Shown here piece by piece: positions 45,850 through 57,700 of a stretch of DNA of 64,000 nucleotides (the stretch's first letter is position 1; every line of letters begins with the position of its first letter). Origin of the DNA: Zelopaecilomyces penicillatus (lineage: Eukaryota > Ascomycota > Sordariomycetes > Hypocreales > Pseudodiploosporaceae); assembly GCA_005765155.1 (NCBI GenBank), contig VCCP01000002.1, forward strand, positions 6,014,001 through 6,078,000, read 5' to 3'. The notes beneath the pieces are model-generated. The model saw nothing but the letters and a program-made list of their open reading frames with translations. It had not been told where the DNA came from and did no database searches. Position numbers and translations under genes: made by a program.

Positions 45850-46872
45850 GATTGAGTCAAAAGAGCAATCAAGGGATTGGCGGAGTCGGTAAATGGAAGC
45901 CGTTGGCCATGTTGTAAATGCTGCCGAAAGGGCATGGCTCCTTTTAACTCGTAATACAATTCATCCATTGCCAGTAATGGATGATAAGCTTTGAAGGGCG
46001 GGGGAGGGGATGGATTGGTGTGTTGCGTGCGCGCTATGACGCGAGGCTAAGAGCAAACAAAAAGCACTTCTGCAGTTCCCGACCCGAGACACTGGAGCGC
46101 ACGCAATGGAATGAGACGATGGCGTGGATGATGGCAGATGGCGGGATGGTAGTAATTCCTAGACGTTGCTTGGTCATGCTGCCAGCATCCTAAATATCCA
46201 CTGAGAGCTGGGAATGAATTATGTTCGTCTTGTAATTTTATATTGTTGAGCTTACTTTTTGCGGTTTTGTAATATGCGGCTCTGATTTGTACATTAACGC
46301 AGCGGCCGCTGGGGAACAGGATTTTGATGAGGGATCGTCACTGGCATCCCGCGATGTTGATACCAGATGGGGCTAATCTGTTCATTTGCAAAACTAAGGT
46401 ATCCCACCTGTTTGGACATTTATTGAATTCCAGAGATGAGGCGCCCGATTGGATTGTGTGTAAGTAAGGGATTGACCCGGATATGGTGCCGTGTCGATGT
46501 TTCCCATTTTACTAACTCCATGAAATCGTCAGCTCTCGCTTGAGGTTGATGTATTTCATAGATCTTGTGTTCACAGTCAATATCTACTCATCATGTTATT
46601 CTAGCAACGAAACACTCCCCATATTTCAGAGTCATCACTACAATGAAGCAGTGTAGGAATTTCGAGTCGTTCTATAACAAGCCACTATTGGCCGTTACAT
46701 ACAGCATAAAGTGTACTAACAGTACTTAACTTCTATGGGGCACACACCCCGCCATGTATCACCATCCTTGACCGCTTGCAAGTTGCCCTTAGACACCAAC
46801 TTGAGGCTGGTCGCGATCATTTTCTAGGCGCAATGTACATCCAGGAATAAAGTCCCATCTAGCACCGGGAAC
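45850..46872. other. intergenic between divergent genes
   Basis: Shared promoter space for the beta-propeller gene (leftward) and the F-box gene (rightward). No gene seen. Confidence 0.45.
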
Positions 46873-49126
46873 ATGTCATCGAGTCCGCAATCGCCTGAAA
46901 GCGTTTACATGAGCCCTCAGGTCCATTATTGCGTCCTCTGTGGACAGCTTATTGATGACGATTACAGCGATCGCACTGGTTGGACGTCAGAGTTTCGCAT
47001 TCGTATGGTACCTATGTCACCATTGCTGCCAAATCCCTAGAGCTAATCAAAGCTACTTGCCTAGTTTACACAATTGGGGATCAAATCGCAGTCACGGGAA
47101 TAGGGGGCTTTACTGATCCCGGAGCCAGTTACTTGGTAGCTCCTCTCGAATTCGATGCATGGTGGTATACTTCGCAGCCCGGGGTTGAAATTGGAGTTAT
47201 TTGTCAGTCTCCCATTGATGGTCGCTACGGGTTTCCATTCCATCGAGCTTGTTGGTTTCTTCTAGAGAAAGTCTATTTCAACAAGCCAATTCCTCTGAGA
47301 CGACTGTTCGATGTATGTCGCTCGCTGCCATACTCACATCGAATAGAATGCCTGATCTGGGGCCACGACTTTGGGGGTCTGATAGCAGTAGATGATGATG
47401 ATTCCTATCCTTGGGAAGATCTCTTTATTGAGAAGGAAGTGTCTTTTGCAAGAACGAATCCGTCCACTGCGTTGAATACTAACTACGTCGTGTACGAATA
47501 TCCTCCACCAGCGCCCAAGAGATCAACAACAGTGTCAGACAGGGCCGATATTTTCAGTAAACTTCCGCTGGAAATAATCATATCGATATCAGTCTACCTA
47601 CCTACAGCTGACTACTTCAATGCTCGCTTGACGTTCCGTTCGTTCCATCCCGTTATAAACTCTCTGCAATTCTGGGCCTCTAGATTTCTACCCAATGCTG
47701 ATCGTTCTTGGGTTTTTGAGTCACGCAAGTGGGCAAAGGACTGCTATTGGTCCTGGCACTATTATCGCATAGCTAGCGGGTCGCCCCGTATGAGGAATCG
47801 GGAGAGAGTTTGGCGGCTCCTCGAAACCGTTGAAGCAATACTCTGCTTAGAGTGGGTTGAGCCCCCCTCATATCATGTTGTCAACGAATCCAATACAGGT
47901 TGGCTTACAGTGGCTGCGGACATACGGCCTGAGACAGAACAGCCCTATGAGAACTTTGGCGGCGGCTGCCGTAAGTTTTATGAGAAGCAGATTTGCATAC
48001 CCCCAGGCGAACTTTCTCAGCTGGGATTCTCTTTTATTCAGGTCGGGTTGGTTACGCACATCACGGGGATTAGGGTTGTCCTTACACATGGGGAAAACAT
48101 TCGGGTGGGATACATGGCAGATGAAAAGCGCGTTCAGCAGGCGGAAAACCTGACTGGGTTCAAATTGGCTGTCGGGCAAAGAGGCATACAAGCCATCCAG
48201 TACATTCTTGGTGGTGACCGAGAGTTGCCATGGATTGGAAGTCCCGATAACGCCCCAATAACGAAACGTCTTAGGTTTGCCGGCCCTATCACGGGTATCA
48301 AAGTTGCATTTGATGTAAGATCATCATAAATCTAGATTTCTTAGTATTTCGTTAATCAATAGCAGGGTTATAAGTTGGTCAGTATTGCAGCAACTTGCTG
48401 TGCTGGTCTGGCTGAGGACAATTTTCGCGATTCGTCATTTTGGTATCCCCGAGTTCCTGAGATAAACTTGAATCTGAACGCAGACAGTTTCACAGCAAGA
48501 GAGACTGCCACGACAAGATATGATCCAATTTGTTGGACAATGTTTGGAGGACCCTCTGGCATGTATCTCAAGATGTTAACCGGAATATCAGTCACCACCG
48601 ATGAAGGGCACGTGAGAACTATCGAATTTCAATATAATAGCGAAGCTGTCCCTCTTGAGTGTCGCAAAATAGGGAGAAACACGCCCTCTGATTACGCCAC
48701 AGTCATGAACTTCTACATCGACGGCCCCTGTGGAGAAGTCATCGAGTCTATAACAGTGTATATCCGTGAATATGCTTCCGAAGACGAAGCATGGTACTAC
48801 AACACGGGAGTTTTAGAATCATTCGAGGTATGTACGTTGACGCTGTGCACTCCACTCCACTAATAAAGATTTAAGATTTTAACCAATTGGGGAAATTCAC
48901 GTCACTTTGACACAACGGTACGGGGGACTGCTTCACATACCCCTTACGTTGAAAAGAGCATAATACTGGTTGAAGGGTGTCCAATATGGGGGCTCTCTGG
49001 ACTCAGGTGTGTGCTTGAATTGTGATGAGATTTGAGATTCTCACTAACCGTCAGTAGCATGACAATAGGATTGTGGCTTTGGGGGGGATCACGGAAAATG
49101 TGTTAAACGTGTCGATGGATAGTTGA
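46873..49126 (+). CDS. fungal F-box protein with N-terminal and C-terminal fungal-specific regions, about 680 aa
   Basis: Probable substrate receptor of an SCF-type ubiquitin ligase. Exons: 46873-47002, 47065-48314, 48366-48827, then a short exon from 48876, and possibly a last one 49058-49126. The first three joints are clean. The fourth exon may read through to a stop at 49025 (663 aa) or splice to give HDNRIVALGGITENV at the end (681 aa), which looks more like family C-termini. The N-terminus has CVLCGQL, then the fungal DUF7600-like region (VICQSPIDGRYGFPFHRACW, RLFDVCRSLPYSHRIECLIW). The F-box itself begins near residue 202 (DIFSKLPLEIIISISVYL). Large families of such proteins occur in ascomycetes. 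Confidence 0.85.
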
Positions 49127-50836
49127 AAAAGCCATTGACTACAGAAAAAGACGAAATGGCAAGAGACCAGTAGCTTTGGATAACAAAGAAATTCACCACT
49201 AAGACATTTTGTACAAACACATCTCTGGACAAACCTGGAACTATTAGGTAATTACCGCCACACGAGATGATCATGAGTATTCAACCACCCCATACAGTTC
49301 AACAAGACTCTGTAATCCGCAAAAAGACTAGATAAGTGAGTCATGGCTATGCTAGAAGCTGACCTAGAGGGGTACTAAGGAGAAATTACTAAACTAAATA
49401 TCATGGATATTCCATACACCCATGCGTCTGGGTTACATCGTGCATTTCATATCGTTAGAGACAAAGTTGGTGGACGCCATGGGGAATAGTTGCCAGGAGC
49501 GCATGGACAACACTATAGAACGACAGACTTTCGTCAACCCAACACAAATTTTGCTCTCACACTCTCAAATTGGCCCTTCATATCGACTCTACCATCGTTA
49601 CATACAGTTGAATCTGTGTCGTGCATCTATGTATTTCACGTGCCATGACCATCGTCGATTATAACACAATTAGTGAGGTGTATGGCTACTTACTACATGA
49701 CGAAATTGTCTGAAGGACCCTATGCCTTCTCTCGGTTTCCCATAACCACCCAGTCGTTAGATACTTGCTTGACGCAATAGCTGTGTACAGTAAAAATTTG
49801 TCTAGCTTCTCAACCCGGCTCTTCAGCGTCACGGTGTGTTCAATATGACGGGTCGTTAGATGACTAGATTACGCCAAATGGGGCAGCCCAAGTCTACGTA
49901 ATGGTCCATCTCACAAATAAAAGCCTTAAAATATCTCATGAACTCAAAGGTTGATATATGCCCTGATGAGTCGGTAACCCACCCGGCCATTGACCCGATT
50001 GAGACAATGGTTGCAAATTAATAGCTCTGTGATATCCGGGCGGCAGAACACCCGACCGGGCCAAGTGCCGGGCCCCGGTCTAAATGCCGCCGCACCTCAT
50101 AATACCGGATATCGGGTCGGCAGAGTGGCGGAGATGAAATCAAACTAGTTCTAGAACGTTTAGTTTTGCTAGATATCTAGTGATTTAGGTAAAGATCTAG
50201 CTAGGTCTTAAACTAACAAGGTCACTCACTTCATTGTTGCCACCGGCGTGGGAAAAGATGGAATATTTCCTGATCTTGGGCATATGAATGAAATTTCAAT
50301 AACGGTCTGGCTTTGTATTCAGGATATTTATCAAATGAGGGCCCAGGACAGCTACCCATACTTCCACATTTACGTTGTGTAGTCAATATGATCTCTTTAG
50401 TCATTCTTTTATAGCCTTTTATCCTTGTTTGACTAATTCTTCATCTCCTCCTATTCCGCCTTCATCTTGTTCAGATTTGGACTAGAATGCGGCCGCTTCA
50501 CGAGCTAACTTCTTTGTAGGCCCATTGAGTGAATACAATTTGAATGACATGTGGTTCGATTCAGCCATTTTCTTACTAACGGAGTATTGGAAAGAGTAAG
50601 GGGAGCCATGGGAAGCCTCGCAGTCTTACACACATGCGTACTCCGGCATACGAACCCCCCGTGTAAAGAATCTCTAGTCAGGGTGAGTGCCGACCTGGAC
50701 ATGGGGAACGGTAAATATAAAAGCATGCCCTCTGTCTCGGGTCGAAACATTTGACTCTTCATCCACAATCACTCAATACAGATTTCCCAAGAACAATTCA
50801 TCTCTTTATTTACAAACTTTCAAAAACGAACTCACC
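49127..50836. other. intergenic, no supported gene
   Basis: AT-rich on the left. Around 50150-50215 are TCTAG/CTAGATATCTAG-type units like those in the dispersed repeats. The last 100 bases are the promoter/leader of the DUF5648 gene. Confidence 0.4.
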
Positions 50837-51441
50837 ATGCGATTCTTCTCTGTCATCTCGGCGCTGTGCGCTTTCACAGCGTCTGCTGCTCCAGCTGAAC
50901 CTGTAAGCCCAAACTCCATTTCTCATTGTGGCTCTCGGTTTACGAGACATACGCTTCATTGAGAAAACCACTGACGTTTTTTTAGCGATCGAACTGCGGT
51001 TGTGGTGAAGAACTTTATCGCGCCTTCAGTCCCATCACAGGCGACCACTTCTACACCATGCGCATGGACGAATACAACAATGCCGTCAATAACCTTGGGT
51101 ACAATGCTGAAGGTGTTGCATGCCGCATCTATACCAAATCGGAAGATGGTGCTGTGCCTCTCTATCGACTCTATAATCCCGGTGCTAAAGACCACTTCTA
51201 CACTGTCGATGCATCGGAGCGGACCTATGCCTCCCAGACTCTCGGCTACATCGAAGAAGGGATCACTGGTTATGTGCATACCAAGAGCACCAAAGATACG
51301 GTGCCGTTCTACAGAGGCGTCTACCAAGCGGACGGCATTGGTCATCACTTCTACACTGTCAAGAAGTGGGAGATGTTTGATGCGGCTAGACACTTCGATT
51401 ACACATATGAGAGTGTTGCTGCATATGTATTCCCAGCCTGA
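50837..51441 (+). CDS. secreted DUF5648-repeat protein, 173 aa
   Basis: Two exons, 50837-50902 and 50986-51441; the 83-base intron has donor GTAAGC and a T-rich TTTTTTTAG acceptor. Residues 1-18 are a signal peptide (MRFFSVISALCAFTASAA). The mature protein is built of three repeats around HFYT: GDHFYTMRMDEYNNAVNNLG, KDHFYTVDASERTYASQTLG and GHHFYTVKKWEMFDAARHFD, each followed by a YxxEGxxxxxY strand. This is the DUF5648 pattern found in secreted proteins of bacteria and fungi, often attached to enzymes; here it is the whole protein. Three cysteines lie in the N-terminal part (NCGCG, VACRI). Function unknown; binding is likely. Confidence 0.88.
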
Positions 51442-51763
51442 GCAAATGGCTGGGCATAATTTGCAGTATCTGCAAGCTTCAGTGGAGGAGCCATTCAAAC
51501 TGCCCGCGATGTTGAGATCTCAAAGCAGGATGTCGGTGAGTAGAGGAATGGCTCTTTCGGGGCAGGATAGAATTCTGAACTATGATGGATCATTGTCTGG
51601 TGTATTCTAAACATTTCAATTCGCACAATTAGTGGTTTGTAGTTTTGCAAAAGATTACATATCTACTCCTTAATTTAGAAATAGATTTCTGAGCAGCATT
51701 GGATTTGGAAACCTCTTGCGACACTCCTTATTATACAATGATTAAAATCCCAACGTTCAAGTT
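51442..51763. other. intergenic before the tRNA gene
   Basis: 3' region of the DUF5648 gene; nothing else seen. Confidence 0.4.
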
Positions 51764-51850
51764 GGCCGAATGGTCTAGTGGTATGATTCTTGCTTTGGGC
51801 TTTCCAAACTCAACTGCAAGAGGTCCCGTGTTCAATCCACGGTTCGGCCC
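51764..51850 (+). tRNA. tRNA-Pro (anticodon TGG) with a short intron
   Basis: Acceptor arms GGCCGAA...TTCGGCC pair (followed by C), the D arm is TGGTCTAGTGGTATGA, the anticodon stem CTTGC/GCAAG encloses TTTGGG, and the T arm is CCCGTGTTCAATCCACGG. The anticodon TGG reads CCA. About 15 bases between the anticodon loop and the 3' half of the stem (TTTCCAAACTCAACT or one base shifted) form the usual intron one base 3' of the anticodon. A T-run downstream (about 51857-51863) is a typical RNA polymerase III terminator. Confidence 0.93.
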
Positions 51851-52561
51851 CATCTATTTTTTTGTCTCGTGAAAGTAACAGTACAACGCTGCGAACACGC
51901 GGAGACAGCAACATGCACACAAACCGAGGATATGGCTTTTCCGGTTGTGCCCCTCTTGTAGTGCATATTCCTTATAAAAGTCTAGGTGATGTAGCTCACA
52001 TAGCCTAGCACAGCGTAGGACCAATAATAACGTCCAAGTTCTATGAGACTTTGAGTAATAAACACCATAGTTGATTTGCAATTTGGCGCTTGGGTGCCAC
52101 TATAAGCATCACAACATACGGGGTACCTATCTGACTCAAATATTTGTAATGCTACGACTACCATCATCATAGTATGGGTATTGCGCCATTGTGGAATATG
52201 ATGTGGGAAAATATTACAGGTTCTTTTACAGTTTACACCTCTCTACAGTTTTATGTTTCAATAAAGCGATGACCATGTTGACTGTGAGTCTGTAGTATCC
52301 TAAGCAACAACTTATTGTAGAGCTGTTTAGCGGTGTTAAAATTAGATGGTGTACTTTCATTAACTAAACTTGTCAATAAAAAGCACATATCGTGACCATT
52401 GCAGATGCTTCAGGCGGTTGATAGGTGGGGGTTTGTGGTGGTGAGTCATCCGGCGACTTAAACAGTATTCATCTATTATCACGCTTGTCACGGTCTTTAG
52501 TCCCAGTCGCAACCTCATTTTCTCATTCAACGAACATTCTTTGTACAATAAAGCCGGAAGT
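51851..52561. other. intergenic
   Basis: Pol III terminator T-run at the left end, then sequence without coding support up to the choline-kinase-like gene. Confidence 0.4.
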
Positions 52562-53695
52562 ATGGTCGTCCTGACTCATGTTGCAGTCTCTCTCACCCCA
52601 GGCAACACACCATCGAAGCAGACGCTCAAAGCAATTATTGCTACCTTTCTCATAACGGAATGGCCCCTTGTGGACTCAGAGACTCTCGAAGTAGAGCATT
52701 TTACTTCATTTGCAAATGCCCATTGCTCCGTGAAACGACCAGAGCCGACCACCTATGTAGCCACTGAACCCTTGCAAGTATTCATCAAGTTCCATAGTGA
52801 AGCCGGAGTGTGCATCGAGCCTTTCGAGCACCTGGTACCTAGCAAAGATGAGGAAGCAAAACTCTGCTTTGATTATGGCGTATCTGGTTCAGGAGCCAAG
52901 GTATACGGATTCTTCAAGACTCAGGATGGTACTCTTGGGAGGGTTGATGAATTCTTGGATGCACGCACCTTGGAGCCCGAGGATGTGGAGAATGCCGTTA
53001 TTCGCACGGATATAGCCAAAGCCTTGGCCACTTTCCATCCGACAAAGTTTTCATTGCCAATAAATGGAACTGGGCCATACTACAGAGCTGTTATCGATGG
53101 ACTCAAGAAGTACCACGAGTCGGAAAAGCTTAAGAAGCTGGGGAATGAAGGAGGGGTTAGCATCGACAACCTGATTGACTATGACTTTGAGGCGAGGTTA
53201 GCAAAGATAGTTGAGACGTTGAAGGTCTCTGTAGGTGGGAAACTGGGTTTTTGCATACACGACGTTCAATTTATGAACGTTTTGGTGAAAAACAACCCCA
53301 GGCAAGCCGAGAGCAAGGTTACTCTCATAGACTTTGAGTTTGTGATGGAGAACTATCGAGCCTTTGACATTGGTGGACACTTCATGCAAAAGATGTTCAA
53401 GTGGTTCGATGAAGAAAATAAGATAGCAAACTGCAGAAAGTACAGCGATGATGAGAAGAGGCATTTCTGCGAGGAGTACGCGAAGCAGTGGAACTTGGTC
53501 ACTGGGGATTCAGATACGGGGGAGCAGGTGTTTCTGGAATCTGAGTATGGCTACATGCTAGCCATTACTTTTGATATACATAATATGCTGTGCTTTATGG
53601 ATGAGACGGAGGAGAATGGTGCGCTAGATTTGTTGGGATTGAACAAACTGTTTGAAGAGTTTCGAGATCAGTACATCAAGCTAGGACTGGAGTGA
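52562..53695 (+). CDS. choline/ethanolamine-kinase-like protein, 377 aa, altered catalytic motif
   Basis: Intronless; start chosen at the first true ATG (52562). The C-terminal lobe has the family signatures: a Brenner-type catalytic loop at about residue 235 reading FCIHDVQFMNVLV and the metal-binding block LIDFEFVMENYRAFDIGGHF about 25 residues later. In active enzymes the loop is usually HNDxxxxN; here the His and Asn positions are Ile and His while the Asp and distal Asn remain. The N-lobe has KVYGFFKTQDGTLGRVDEFL, as in the hinge region of these kinases. The nucleotide-binding N-lobe is less clear. Active members phosphorylate choline or ethanolamine for phospholipid synthesis; this one may be a divergent paralogue, with or without activity. 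Confidence 0.75.
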   Translation: MVVLTHVAVSLTPGNTPSKQTLKAIIATFLITEWPLVDSETLEVEHFTSFANAHCSVKRPEPTTYVATEPLQVFIKFHSEAGVCIEPFEHLVPSKDEEAKLCFDYGVSGSGAKVYGFFKTQDGTLGRVDEFLDARTLEPEDVENAVIRTDIAKALATFHPTKFSLPINGTGPYYRAVIDGLKKYHESEKLKKLGNEGGVSIDNLIDYDFEARLAKIVETLKVSVGGKLGFCIHDVQFMNVLVKNNPRQAESKVTLIDFEFVMENYRAFDIGGHFMQKMFKWFDEENKIANCRKYSDDEKRHFCEEYAKQWNLVTGDSDTGEQVFLESEYGYMLAITFDIHNMLCFMDETEENGALDLLGLNKLFEEFRDQYIKLGLE

Positions 53696-54337
53696 TTGAG
53701 GATATTGTAGCAGCGGACGACTAGCAGCGTTAGTAGCTATATGAAAGTGTGTCCTAAAGAATCAGTGACATTTAGTTCATGAACATCCAGCAGTTTCTAT
53801 GGAAGGACTTGGAGAAGGTTGCAAAAAATAAATTCGAGCAAGCTTACGAGTAAAAGCAGTCTGTCGAACGAATACGTCAGCGAATTCTAGCTCACTCGCA
53901 CTACAATGCTTAACGAAGTTTCTAAGCAGGGTAAAGACATCAATATCTGCAGCTGACACACACACCAGAATAGCATCAAAGGTGTGTGATTCGTCCACGT
54001 GGAGATAGTCAAGGTAGGGGGTGCTCGGGTAGGTGCGTTACGAAAGATCAACTACGCGGTGGCTGGAAGGTGGCTTTTGAAGACGTCAACAAACCCGCTC
54101 ATTCCACACCTTCTAGTTCATGTACTACGGCAGAACTTGGCATTTGGGTGGCTTGCGGGTGTGGTTTAATCAAGTTTTAAGCTTTAGACTGGATCCGTTG
54201 ACTTGATTTCTAGAAGACAGCTCAAACGTGGCACGCAATTCAAAGCCACAGTATTCGGCAAAAATAACAGCAAGAGAAATCACTCAACTTTGTATTTTTA
54301 ATCTTAGGATACCCTTGGGCTTCCCTTTAAAGCGCAG
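53696..54337. other. intergenic
   Basis: No supported gene. Confidence 0.35.
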
Positions 54338-54776
54338 TTATACCTTGGATTCATTTGAGCAGCTCCTTACGTGCAGTGCTGTAGCCCCTGACTCCCGAAA
54401 CTGGACAATGATTGCCTTGACGCTGTGTCCTCCACCCTTTTTGGTTGTCTGCTTCCCGTTTGGACACTTAAAGTACACCATGTGTATAGCATGAGATTCC
54501 GAATGCTTCCTTGCCACGCTCTCCAATGCCGGTGGCGCACACCAGGTGCAGCCGCGGTCCGGGAATAGAATTTCATGCACAGATCCATCCGTTGGGGCAT
54601 TCTACGACAGTAACTCTGTCCCCAGACTGTAACTCCTTACTACATGGACATGGATTATAGGGGGGGCGTGCAGTCACAGCCCCAGAGTTGAGGTAGCAAC
54701 ACGAGAACTTGACAGTCCCAGCTGCTGTGACCCCGTGGTTGCTCGCAACCAACACTTGACATGTTACTGCCGACAT
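54338..54776 (-). pseudogene. uncertain cysteine-rich small gene, frame change in the middle
   Basis: Two overlapping minus-strand frames look coding: the upstream one (from 54776) is cysteine-rich (VKFSCCYLNSG, PYNPCPCSKEL, VVECPNGWICA), the downstream one (to 54338) has PDRGCTWCAPPALESV and MVYFKCPNGKQTTKKGG. They lie in different frames and meet near 54575-54610. Either an intron or alternative start is missed, or the gene is frameshifted. No family is recognised. Confidence 0.3.
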
Positions 54777-57700
54777 TAGGGTGTCATGGCGGTGATAAAC
54801 CTGTTTCGATCATATTTGTGGACGAGTGCTACGCCCTGCAGTTTGAAGCAAGGCTATGAGCTGCTTCATTGGGTATTGCTAAGAGTTGTCTTTCACAAAG
54901 CGTAGTCTCAACTGAGCTGTTCATCGGCAGAAGGTAGCTAGTAAGAAAGTGGAGGCAAAAGTAATGACTCGACGGTAGCTTGGGTTTTGCCTTCCAAGAG
55001 CGGATGTAATATCAGGTGTCAGGTCATCATGGCTTATTTACTAGATGCAACTCTGAGCTGAATGTATGATGGCGGCTGGGAACTCTATATGGAGTCTACT
55101 GGCGGTAATGTACTCTGGCTTACATGGTGTGCTAGCCGACGTTTCAAAGCACTCCCGCAGATTTGTGCCTTGACGCTCTGACAATGCAAAATAGAATGAA
55201 TAATTCTTACTGGGAGACTTGGGAAAATCGTATTGTCTGTGCTTGATGTTAACCAGTCTTTGCTACGGTATGGCGAGGTCCTACTGGGGCTAACCCTGGT
55301 TGTCTAGGTTTGCTCCCGGTCAGTAACACGTGTATGTTGGAGGCTTGTTCCTGGATGGTGTCATGTTTTGAACATGGCGTGCATCCATGGCGATTTCCGC
55401 AGACCTTCTAAGTGTAAGACAGACAGTGTCGTATATTTGGCAGGTCATGAACCTGTGGGGGTGACGCCTTGGTGGTGATGGCCCATTGTGGCTGCGAGAA
55501 TTACCACAAGCAGCGGAGCAACATCAGGCCGGGGCGGCGTCAATAGTGCCCAGAATAGGAAATTAATTACAGAGCGCTTTTGCGGTGAACCCGCCTAGGC
55601 TAGACTAGGGAAGTCATGCTTAAACCACTAATTAGCAAGGCACCTGAATCTGTAAGCTAATGTTGACACTCTCCAACGTCGTGATGACAGCCAACGTTCA
55701 ACGCAGATTAACTCGCTAGAGAATGAACAAAAATTAACGGCAGTGCTCAAGACAGTCGGTCGGCGAGAATCAGAGCTTTTGGATCGATTGGAAATAGAGT
55801 ACATACAGCTCTACTCCATACTATTGACGCATATCACGGCGGAATAATAGGCCCTGCGGCGGAGTAATAGAGTCGGACATATATAATACATGCTCCGCAT
55901 GACTTTATCGGAGACCCGGCGGGCGCTAATACCGATGGAGAATAGCCGGCTCTCGCCATCGTTCGGCTGTTCAAATGAAAATCTAACGCTTTCGGTTCCC
56001 AATTGGCGTTTTAGAGCTCTTTTTCTCCGATTCCCCTCATGACTGGTCAGAATCGAGAGCCAAAGGAGGCTAAACGCGGATCCGCGGCACCTGCAGATCC
56101 ACACGGACGGGTTAATCTGTGTCTTGGCAGATGCCATGCCTTTTGCACTAACACGCTGCGGAGGCTGAAACGGGGTTCAATCTGCGCTTCTCGCCGGTGG
56201 CCCTGGAAGGCTGGAGACTGGGACTGGAGACTGGAGACTGGGACTGACTGCGGGTGCGCCGCGCATTTCCGCATCGGAGGCGGTGCGGCGTTTTGGCGAT
56301 GCAGACAAGGGGCGAGGACCTCGATGTACGGGGTACGAAAGTCGTGCCTCTCCACAGTGAGAGTCGCCATCGCGGCTAAAACAGGCCACACCCACAAAAC
56401 ATGCCTTGCCGTATCCACGTTCCCCAGATCGTAGACCGCGCCGAGGTCCCCTCACCCAGCCAGCAGCCAGCAGCAGCAAGCTGAAATCTCTATCTGCGGT
56501 GACTCTTCCGCGGCAAAGGGGGTGGGCTCTGTTCAAATATGCCCCTCCCCTCCCCTCCCTCCCACATAGCACAGAAGCTTAGAAGGTGAAGTAGTAATAT
56601 TCGTGAATATTATTCAGTGCCAAGTTCGTGGCTAACAAAGGAGATCAACTGCGGTGGCGATCAATGAAGAGTGCGGAATGTATCACAAAGGCGGGGGGGT
56701 GGTGGTGCGGAATTCGCTCCTAGGCACTATTGCGATGATTGTGTGCGAAATTGCACAATTATAATATCTTTTTTTCGGAGAAACTGAATAGGGCTACACG
56801 AAAAGGAGACGAGACATGAGACTCTTTTCGAAACATTATGTGACGGTGTGAACTGTGTTGCACTGACAGAGACGGGAATAATCAGCACGTATGACCAAGT
56901 TGCACAAAGTGATCGAGATATCGAGATAACTTGGCACCAGAATAACAAGCTCATCGAATTAGATAGTGTATTCAATAACCGAGGCGGGGTTACAAACAAT
57001 ATGCTGCCACCGCAAGCCGCTCCTAGCCACTATGCATAAAAATTATATCAACGTTCGTCACTGTCTCTTTAGCCTTTGGGTTTGGGCGGAAACAGAGCTG
57101 CGGCATAACAGAAAGTATCTCGTCTCGAGTACTATCCGTTTGCGGCAACAGCTTCCAGACACCAGCGGCGGTCCAGATTGACTGCCGATATCTTTCAAGA
57201 GCTCGTGAAGATCTATTACTACATGTGGCGCCGACTCCTGTAATGATGGCGTTTGTTTTCTCATGCTAACCTCCAGCAACGGGTTCGGTTGGCGGAACCA
57301 GAGCGGATGTGGCAGGCAAGGGGGGGGGGGGGGGGTCTGAACGCCACGCCCAGGATGTCTCGACTCGACTATCTATTTGCTCGTGGAGGGTTCACAAAGG
57401 GAGGGGGGGTTGGCATCAGAAACCCCCCTCCGACAGGGCCAGCATCTTTTACGTCGTATTATTAGATGCACGTACACACTCTCTCCGTACATTACGACAC
57501 TGCAGGTTATCTCGGCTATGGCAGAGCGCTTCAACAGGGCACCGACTCACACCATGGTCTTGGCAGCCACATGGCTACAGGGTCAAATCATCTCTTCATG
57601 CGACGCACACAGGCGGCTAGGTAGTCTTCGGTTGTGGTTCGATTTTGCCCTCTTTGAGCTGTAAACTCGCGCTGCTGCGCCATTGCCTCTGGAATGGAAG

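Noticed and set aside
56039..56572. overlapping open frames of 120-130 codons on both strands
   Set aside because: Openness on both strands reflects GC-rich composition; no domain in any frame.
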